Shown here one piece after another: positions 55,832-64,000 of a stretch of 64,000 nucleotides of DNA. The position numbers and the translations under genes were made by a program. Under the pieces are notes generated by a model. That model saw only the letters and a list, made by a program, of their open reading frames with translations, was not told the DNA's origin and searched no databases. Numbering within the stretch: the stretch's first letter is position 1; each line of letters opens with the position of its first letter. The DNA is from Plumapathes pennacea (lineage: Eukaryota; Cnidaria; Anthozoa; Antipatharia; Myriopathidae): the NCBI GenBank assembly GCA_964036295.1, contig OZ038462.1:3913501-3977500 (forward strand), in the 5' to 3' direction.

Positions 55832-58800
55832 TTAGTCATCCTCGGTTGGAATATTCACGTCAATCCCGAATTGCTTGGATAACTGCCTCAGTTGGCGCTC
55901 ATAAAGAACGTTTCTTTCCACCGCCTTCTGGTAGTTGTACTTCAAGTCCTCAATTTCTTCAAAGAAGGCTGGATCGAATGCTTCAAGTTCCTTCCGAAGC
56001 TGTAGAAGAAGAAAACGAAGAAGAAAGAAGAAAACAAGCAGAAGAAACAGAAACTTTATTTTATAGTGGAATTTCATCAATCTTACTGATTGCTTTCCAC
56101 GAAAGCCGTTCTATACTATACACAATTTCAATATAAGCCTGGTTTTCACTAGAGCATAAGCATAAGCAAAAGCACAAGAGAACGACAGAGGTGAAATAAG
56201 CACAAGCATAAAAACTGCACCTACAGTGGTGATGAAGCAACCTAAACGATGCTTGAGGGTAAGATAACAACAAAAAGAATAGCGCAAAGAAAAGCACTTT
56301 GAAAAAAAAAAGATGGAATGCTTGACTCTACTGAGCGACTGTTTGGTCGTACTACTCGTAAAACCATCTCTTGCAATGGATCAATTCTAAATCTAATGCC
56401 ACCAACATTACCCGTTGCACTATTGTCAGTTTCTTACCTTGAGAACCTCGTGAGATGACCTGTCTCTCTCCAGCTCCACAGTCTTCAGCTTCGTCCTGAG
56501 AGACAACCACGAAAAACACGAAATCTTTACGTTAGGTATGTAAGTTTTTTTCTATCAGTGCCGTGTGCACCAGTGTAACTGCGTCATCGTGTTTGAAGAA
56601 TGGATGGACGACCAGAAAAGAAATGTGATGGAACTAACACGCCTAACAGCGATCAAGGTCAATTTTCTCCTTTCCCTTCATAAGAAGCTCGGAGAATTAA
56701 GATTAGAAGTTGGCAGCTGATAAGGTTGGGACACATTTCAACTCCTAATTTTCAGACAAGACGAAACGATGCATTACCTGAGTTCTACATCAGCAGCCAT
56801 CATTTTGTCATACTTCCTTAGCTTATCCAAAACTTCGTCCGTTTCCTTCAAGATATAATAAAATCAGTGACATTGTGGAGACAAAATACGATATAGGGCC
56901 TCAATGACTGGATCAAATATCACATTGCCCGGTAATCAAGATGTAAATATATCTTTTCATATAGCATTTTCAGCGTAAGATATCGAGTATGATGAAAGTA
57001 GTTATTTTCAGACTAATGGCGCTGTCAAACTGACCAGGTTTCGTGGCAGTTCTCCCGCTTGACTCATTTGTCGCAGCTGTCTCATCTCGTGAATCATTTC
57101 TTCTTTCTCAGACTCCAATGTCGATACTCTGAGACTGTCAGGTAAAAGAAACCCAAAAGATTGAGAAAAACGCAAACTAACAACACAATAAGAGAAATTC
57201 TACCCTTTTACACATTGTGTAGAATGGGTTAAAATGTATGTAATTAACCCACTTTAAAACACACAAATTGAGTCAGCACTCGATTTTATGTGTCTGTCCT
57301 CTTATTGATGATGAAAATTAGCCAATAACAAAGCGAGAAACTGACGTGTTATTGTAAAATTGACATTTAGATGCTGCCTACCCATTTACAAATTGTGTAA
57401 ATGAGTAGAGAGTGTGTAAAAAGAATTTACACATTATGTAAAGTACGTTTGTTTGTGTCTTACCGCGTTTGTTGAAATTGTTTCGTCAGATCGCTGTCTG
57501 TTTTGATGTTTGAGGGAAACCGTTCCAGAATGGCTACCTGTGAAAAAAAAAAAAAAAAAAAAAAAGCTCGATTGGGCTAAACCTGCACTGATTAGGTCTA
57601 AACTTCTGTGATATATTTATAAGCCTGAAGACGATTAGATTTTGCTCACAGCACGGCTTTGTCCAATTTCTTGTGAGCTGCATCAAGACTTTTAGTTAGT
57701 ATTTGATCAAAATCCTACAGTTTGTTGGCCATAGTTTGATTAATCCTGGGTTAGCTTGATCAATCTTTGAATAACCAGGAACCAGGCCCAGACGAACAAA
57801 TCTTCAACGCACCTTTTCCTCAAGCTCCTGCTGTTTCTTCAACAGCTCAGATTCGCGGTTGGCGGCTGCCTTCAAATAACTCTTAATGTCCTTTAGGAGG
57901 TTGGTCTGTAGGTACCCAAAAGTGATCACGTAATTCATACAGGGGAAAGAATGAATATATAAACTCTTCAGACCAAGAGCAGTAGTGCAAGGAACCATTC
58001 AGCATAAAGATTATGACCTATTGACACTCGCACCAATGCACACACAGCTCAAAACTAAGCAGCTTGCCGTACAGGACAGAAAATCACAAACAAAGTAGCG
58101 GATCTCAAAAGCCAGTGCAGTAAAATACAGCACGGCACTTGTAAAATAGCAGAGTAGTCAAGTGTGAAGTAAAGTTGACTCGAGCAGAGAGAAGGCAAGC
58201 AGAGCAGGGCACAGAGAAGAGAAGAGAAATATAACAATACAGTTCAGGCAAGTCAGTACAATAAAGCATAGCAGGGATAGTACATTGGAGTGGACTAGAG
58301 CAGAGTAGTGTAAAGTAGCGTAGGGTTGTCGAGTAAAACGAAGTACAGTACAGTACAAAAACAAGATCTAGAGTAGAGTAGAGTACAATTCAACAAAAGA
58401 TGACAAAGAAGTAAAATGCTCCACACTAATATTCTGACCTTCTTCTCCAATTCGCCTTCCAGTTTCTGCATCTTCTCTTCGTACATTTTGGGCAGGACGG
58501 CAGATTTCCAGCTCTTACTGTCCATGCCGTCAAGTCTGGAGTCAGAACACTTTTGTTGCAACTAAAGAAGAAAAACAACAGACAAATGACTCATACAAAG
58601 TAAAATGAGACAAGAACTCCAAGAAACAGTCTCGATCCTCACTTGCTCAAGCTCCTGCACCAGTTCGGCGCATCGTTTTTCCAGATTACTGTTCGCTCCG
58701 CGGAGTTTCTCGCTTTCCTCCATTTCCTGGTGTAACGCAACCATGCAAGTCATGCATCAGACATATAATATTGATTTGGAGAAAGAGAAATCATATCCTA

Positions 58801-61800
58801 GACATGACCAGACCAAGCTTGAATTGGATAGAACATAGCAGATCAGACTAGACCACAAGGAGCCCGTAGTGGATATTCTAACGAAAACTCCACATTGACT
58901 CGAGTCCAGTCTGTCGAGTTTTCGGCCGTTACGGACCATTTTTTCGTTAAAATATCCAGCGTGGGCTCTCTCTGACTAGACTAGACTTTCCTGGACAAAA
59001 CAAAACAAGACTTGACTGGACCAGACCAGACCAGACCAGACCAGACCAGATCATACAAGACTAGACTAGACCAGACAAAACCAGGATTGACCAAACCAGA
59101 CCAAACTGAACTAGACTGGGCTAAAAAACTAGGCTTGACCAGTCTATACCAGACATTATAGCAATTCATAATTTTGGGCACTGCCCCAGGGATGCTCACA
59201 GATCAGTAATGTTCTAGTCACCTTCTTTAAATCTTTGCGCAATCTCTCATTCTCTGTCATCAGTTTGGCTGTGTTTTTTGAGCTTCCACTCACAGACCCA
59301 GACAAACTCCTGCTGCCTGTTCTTAACTTGTCCACCTCCATCTACAGGAAAGAAAAGGGACCGTATTAGGACATTGCTTGGGCCAATCCGATGTGTTGTT
59401 AACATACGGGGATGTGAAAAAATTCAACATTCCCACTACAAAGAAACAAGTGAACATAAATCAATGATAAAGCAGCCAAATAATGCCGAATGAAACCATG
59501 TCTTTTTTTTTTTTTTTTAGCCGCGCGTCGAGAATTTCATACTGTGGTTGAGAGAATTACGTCAAGTTACATGGCCTTGTCGGTGGACTAAATTGAAAGC
59601 GAGGGAGCTTTCTTTGTATCTTGAACAAATGTGACAAGTGTTTCAAGTTTCATAAATTAGACAGAACTGCCACCCTGGGAGTCCTATATAGGGTACACTG
59701 CAACCTCCCTGAGCGACGACCGCTCGTAAGCGACCAGTAGCCAAGTAAGGATTGGTTGTGGCTCAAACCTAAATTTCACTAATTCCCGTGCGCGACCACT
59801 TAAAGCCGAACAAAGGGTGGTCAATTACGGGAGGTTCTACTGTAATAGAGAAAAATCTTTATACCCCACCTCCCCCCATCAATATCGTTTCGGTAGTTAT
59901 AGTAGTTTCAGAAACCTTGAGACGTTTGTTTTCTTTCAGCGTGTCCATGTACTGCGGCCCTCCGGCTCCAACACTCTTCTTTAGTTGTTCGTTTTCTCCT
60001 TGCAGTCGCTCAACCACGCGCCTCATTGCCGCGATCACTCGCTCCAGGTCCTCCACGGACTGCCCACCCATGCCCGTACCCAGGCTCTTCTAAGGGTTCA
60101 AAAAGGTTTAATGTGAATACGACGGGATTGTCAACCGAACACGGCTGTTGCTAATTAGAGCAGTCTTCACTCAATCCAAGTCAAGCAAACAAATGAACAA
60201 AAACGAGCATGTCAAAAGTAGTCTCACAGCTAAAACTCAGACTTTGTATGCCTAACAGGACGAAAATAGAAAGACATTTTATAAATCTGAAGATAACATA
60301 TGTTTGTATTATAAAGACGATACTGTTTCTTCACCCCGCGAAGTTTCTAAACGCGACACTATCCACCATTTTTGTATTTGGAAGCATATCCCAGGATACC
60401 ACGCGGCCCGAGGAAGGTCCGGCCGTCGTTCACAACAAAATGCAAGATAGTGTCACGATTAGTACCCTCGCAGGCCAAAGAAAGACTGAAGCGACAATGC
60501 TTCCCCAGACGATTCAATAGAGTAGCGTAGTCCATAAGTAATCTCGGCTGGAATCTAGCGTTTCTTCTTTTGAGAAGCAGTTTAGTCTCTCCACTTCCCC
60601 ATTCGTCCGCACCTTTCTTTCTTTTTTTTTTTTTTTTTTTGTCCGTACCTTTCTCGCCTTTTCCCTCTTTTTGCTTGAATCCAATTCACCTTTGAGGATC
60701 TCAACGTATTCTTGCAGGTCTTCAACGCGTGCCTGAAGAGTGAAAAAGACAACTGTACTATTGAGACAAGACCTTTAAAACCTCGGAGAGAGTTCAGCCA
60801 AAGACCACAGATCAAAAGGTGCAAAACTTACCGAATTATTCTAAAGTTAGTTAAAACACATTCAAAACAGAATGATTCATCATAAACCTTTTCCTATTCC
60901 TCCCCTTCGCCCCAACAATGCAATTGATACAATTAATAATGATAAAATCCAAAACAAATCACCTTAAGACGGGGGTTTTCTTTCCTGGCTTGTTCATACT
61001 CAAACCTTAGCTCCATGTTCTCCTGGAAAAGATGAATAGAGGGCAAGACTTTTAGAACTGTGCACAAATTCTCCCAGCTATTCTCAAGGAACATGCTAGA
61101 GTAATTTAGTGAAAATTGATTGCTCGATCAGCTGTCATCTGAGTAAGCTATCGAATGCCAAATTTCTCATACTGTGTAAAATATCTCTGGTAAAAGACTG
61201 GAAGAGAAATTGAAGTTGATCACTCCCACGGGGTGAAGGAGTATGGCACTACTAAGATCTCGTTCTCTGTTCCTTGTAAACCTAACTTTCAGTTTGCAGA
61301 CCTGGTTTGCCTCCAAGAGCTGTTTCTGTAGAGCCTGGTTCTTGCGGTGCATGTCTCTGTATGAATCGGCGTCCACTTGGCCTATTGCCCTCTGTGAAAA
61401 TAACGGAATAACCGTGCAGACGATAATGTGAATCAGTGAACAAAGGTTCAAATAATTCATGATTCGATTAGCCAAACAGCGCATCGCATTTGGTCAGGTG
61501 GGTGTGTTTTGATACAGCGTCAAACACTGGTTCGAACATTTGATCAAATTTCCAACTCTGGGTATTAAACATTCTTAATTGTCATACATTCCTTTGAGAA
61601 GTTAAAAAAACGAGGGGTTCGAAAACACAAGAGAGTGAGTCAGTGATTGAGAGATGTGAATGAATGGTTAGATGAGTGGGATGAGATGTGAATGAGAAAA
61701 TGGTATGGTTGATTGAGTGAACGAGACGTGAGTGCGAGCATGAATGTACAAGTGAATTCTTCTCGGACGAAGGGGTAACGCTCGAAACGTGAGTTCTGCG

Positions 61801-64000
61801 TTATACAGCAGACCACAGTAGGGTACATTAGAGGACAGAAAGTGAGTGAATGGAAGTCAAAGTCTATTATGAGGTCAATCTCGTTCTCAGGTTCTTTCAT
61901 CTCCCGGCCCCTGAAAGAGCCTGGGAACGAGGCTGTTATGAAGTGTGTTGAGTGACACGTGATCGTACCTGGTCAACTATTCGCTGCTCTAATTGTTCCT
62001 CAAGAGACTCCACAGCTTCACGCAGTTGCTGATTGGTCAGTTCAAGCGCCTCTATCCGCCGGTCTCGACCCAGAACAAGTTGTCGCTTCAGATCCTGGTT
62101 CTAAAAAGTCAGATCATGGACGAAATAGACAAGATGAGGGTTAAATAAATCATTTCATGCTGGAACTTAACCAAATACGACTTCAAACTTTTGACACATA
62201 CTGCATGTTCAGTTTTAAGTACAACAACAAGGCTACAACCAAATACAACTTCAAATAGACTTTTTGACACACACTGCATGTCCAGTTTTGAGCATAACAA
62301 GGCTACCGTACATGTATCAGACTCGGATCTCTTTGCTATCCTTAAATACCTCCTCTTCCAGCAAAAACACTTTTTGCTTCGCGTCTTGTAGAACTTCATC
62401 ATTTCTCGCAGGTGCGAGACTTGTCGCAGACGATTTTGTACTACAAGAGATAAAAAATGAAACACACAAAGTTAGTGAGAAAAAAATAACAGGAAGTTGC
62501 TTTTATATCTTTGGCTGAAAATCTCCACATGCAATAGGATACTTCCACGTATATAAAGAATCGAACTAAGGGTTGATGTGTGAAACCTAGACGCCGTAAA
62601 AGAATCGGAGCTGACGTTTCGATCTCTAGCCCTTCGTCGAAGCAAGTCAGATTTCCACGACCGAGCCTTAATAAGTAAACATCTTACCCTTTTAACTTGT
62701 TCTGCAGTCCCGCTCTGTCCCTGTCTGACCTGTTCACGGCTTCTCTCAACATTGCGATGGTTTTCTCAGCTTTTTCCAACTCTTGGCTCTTGTCCGCTAA
62801 CTTGGCTCTTAAGCTTTCCACCTTGTGTTGCCATTTTTTATTTTCCTCCCAACGGGCAACCTCTTCGCCTACACGACTGGCCTGTTAAAATTACGACAAA
62901 CAAATAACTAAATTAATAAACAAAGAAACAATTAAAGAAGTAAACAAACAACAAATATGAACAAAAGAAAATAAGTAATGCATTTAATAGAGAAGTTTCC
63001 GGACGATTTTCCGACACCAAAACCACAATTATTAAAATTACAAAGCCCGTTCTAGATACTGTAAGAAAACATTTTAAACAAACCAGGAGTCAAGTAAATG
63101 CAATATTCTGCTCCTTGTGCTCCGATAACAAAAGACCCTCACCCTCTCCTCCTTGTTCTGGTTTACATCTTCCGCACCCTCCCCCTCTCCGTCCTGTTGC
63201 TTTCTTCGCAGCTGATCCTGCAAAGTCTTCACTTTGTGACGTAAATGTTCAACTTCAGACTCGTCACGAGAGGGCTGTGGAGAGAAGTCTGACTTAATTC
63301 TAACAATCCAATGTTCTGTAACAATCCTATCTTTACGACAAAATAAAAATCAAGCAAAAATCATTAACCGTATCAGTGTAAGTAAAGAAGGAAACCTTAC
63401 GTTGATTCAGTTACGCTGACGCAGCCGGATTAACTGGATTAACTGGTTTCATAAACAAACCGGTTTCACAACATACAAAGCAGCCTTACAACAACAACAA
63501 AACTTCAGTTTCACAACAGACAAAAACCCGGCTTCAAATCAGACAAACCGGTTTCGTGACAGTCAAACCGGTTGTACTACAAACGAACCTTTTTTCTCGC
63601 TGCTCGAGCTTCTTCCTTGGCCTCTTGTAACTGATCTCTGGTGCTCTCCAGTTCTTTCAGTTCACTACCGAGTTTCAGCAGTACCGAGTCTTTTTTGCTC
63701 AAGTCCTGGTGAAGTCAATAAAACGTGCCTTTATTTACATTCATCTGTGGAATTTTCGAGGGGTTAATCTTTTCACTCCCAACAGGAGTCAATTGCAATT
63801 TTCTCCTCCAGTTTCTCCGGTCCGAGCGCGACCAATCAAAACACTTTGAAAATGAGGAATGTACATTCCAAATCAGGAAGTGTATCTATAAATTTATCCT
63901 GTCCTACCTGCTTCATTTTCTCTTTCTCTTCTCGTAGCGCAGCTTCTTTTTCTTTGTGCTTCTTCACCTCTGCCTTCATTCGATCCATCCGTTCCTGCAG
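55832..64000 (-). CDS. CEP290: CEP290, centrosomal/ciliary transition-zone coiled-coil protein (C-terminal part, gene runs off right edge)
   Basis: CEP290 builds the Y-links of the ciliary transition zone and centriolar satellites. Exons from the 3' end: 55832-55999, 56438-56495, 56778-56845, 57035-57128, 57464-57537, 57813-57905, 58439-58561, 58643-58726, 59222-59341, 59916-60089, 60649-60732, 60963-61022, 61302-61391, 61969-62100, 62350-62440, 62688-62881, 63143-63274, 63589-63705, 63908-64000+. The ~683 residues seen are almost all heptad-type coiled coil rich in Glu, Lys, Leu and Gln. The diagnostic end is FFEEIEDLKYNYQKAVERN ... LSKQFGIDVN, matching the CEP290 C-terminus. Phases close exactly at every junction tested (74+94+68+58+168 bp; 91+194 bp). 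In 62350-62440 the correct frame is the one giving NDEVLQDAKQKVFLLEEE. The human protein is about 2,480 aa, so roughly the last quarter is here. No breaks were seen. Confidence 0.92.
57295..57362. repeat. dispersed repeat, inverted relative to 38898-38964
   Basis: Contains cctcttattgatgatgaaaa and acaaagcgagaaactgacg, the complement of the HELQ intron segment. It lies in a CEP290 intron (57129-57463). Confidence 0.7.
58030..58420. repeat. degenerate 'gagtagagtaca' low-complexity tract in CEP290 intron
   Basis: Purine-rich with recurring gcagag, gtaaaatacag and tagagtagag words. Spurious Leu/Cys-rich open frames on the minus strand come from this composition. Confidence 0.65.
59015..59150. 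repeat. (CCAGA)n pentanucleotide repeat in CEP290 intron
   Basis: Seven near-perfect gacca units at 59018-59052, then decayed units (gactagaccagac, gaccaaaccagac) to about 59150. It lies within the intron 58727-59221. Confidence 0.85.
61045..61243. mobile_element. MITE of the 'CACTCCCAAG' family in CEP290 intron
   Basis: Shows caaattctcccagctattct, tgaaaattgattgctcgatcagct, tctctggtaaaagactgg and gttgatcactcccacggggtgaagga, in the same order as the copies at 51.5 and 54.4 kb. A further partial copy lies at 63765-63830. Confidence 0.7.
61876..61936. mobile_element. 60-bp hairpin related to the helicase-bearing element
   Basis: ctcgttctcaggttctttca pairs with tgaaagagcctgggaacgag across ggccc. 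The arms match the inner terminal-repeat segment at 28832-28862 and 29985-30030 (ctcgttcccaggctctttcg). It lies in a CEP290 intron. Confidence 0.75.
63765..63830. mobile_element. partial copy of the 'CACTCCCAAG' MITE family
   Basis: ttttcactcccaacaggagt followed by tcaattgcaattttctcctccag is the complement of the right half of the family. It sits in the CEP290 intron 63706-63907. Confidence 0.6.

Noticed and set aside
62109-62465. Frame giving RLRQVSHLREMMKFYKTRSK in the CEP290 region
   Set aside because: The neighbouring exons require another phase, which gives NDEVLQDAKQKVFLLEEE, a coiled coil consistent with CEP290.

Overview
The window looks like nuclear DNA of an anthozoan cnidarian, most likely a scleractinian coral. 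The grounds are spliced genes with short exons and GT-AG introns, dense small inverted-repeat elements, a tetratricopeptide-CHAT protein of the kind expanded in corals, PAN/fibrinogen-like secreted proteins, and clear animal orthologues (ATP5PB, TYMP, HELQ, CEP290). There is no bacterial gene layout. All exon models were read by eye from splice signals, reading frame and recalled family sequences; no search was run.

Layout. 0.1-1.3 kb: a GC-rich 180-bp repeat in two copies. 1.6-5.5 kb: two minus-strand coding regions of unknown function, one with a clear signal peptide. 7.0-10.9 kb: a complete ten-exon ATP5PB gene (plus). 11.7-15.3 kb: thymidine phosphorylase copy 1 (minus, four exons), convergent with ATP5PB. 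15.3-23.4 kb: a repeat-rich gap with several inverted-repeat elements. 23.45-26.9 kb: a second copy of the same block, holding only the 3' end of ATP5PB plus an intact second thymidine phosphorylase gene. 27.4-34.6 kb: a 17-exon EF-hand gene (plus). One of its introns carries a terminal-inverted-repeat element with a truncated RecQ-like helicase in antisense. 35.4-44.8 kb: a complete 18-exon HELQ gene (minus). 46-51 kb: a TPR-CHAT gene (plus) with an exact 120-bp repeat array. 53.1-54.2 kb: a secreted PAN plus fibrinogen-like protein (minus). 55.8-64.0 kb: the 3' part of CEP290 (minus, 19 exons seen), running off the right edge.

The most notable points are these. (1) The two thymidine phosphorylase paralogues are both open. 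The copy beside the intact ATP5PB has lost family-standard residues in the phosphate-binding loop, while the daughter copy keeps them. (2) The left breakpoint of that duplication lies exactly at the end of a small inverted-repeat element whose full copy sits in a HELQ intron. (3) The TPR-CHAT protein combines an indel-free repeat array, a catalytic His/Cys pair, and a repetitive Glu/Gln/Asn linker inserted in the CHAT region. The genes do not form one pathway; the window is ordinary mixed-function animal DNA with a recent local duplication and one candidate innate-immunity type protease.
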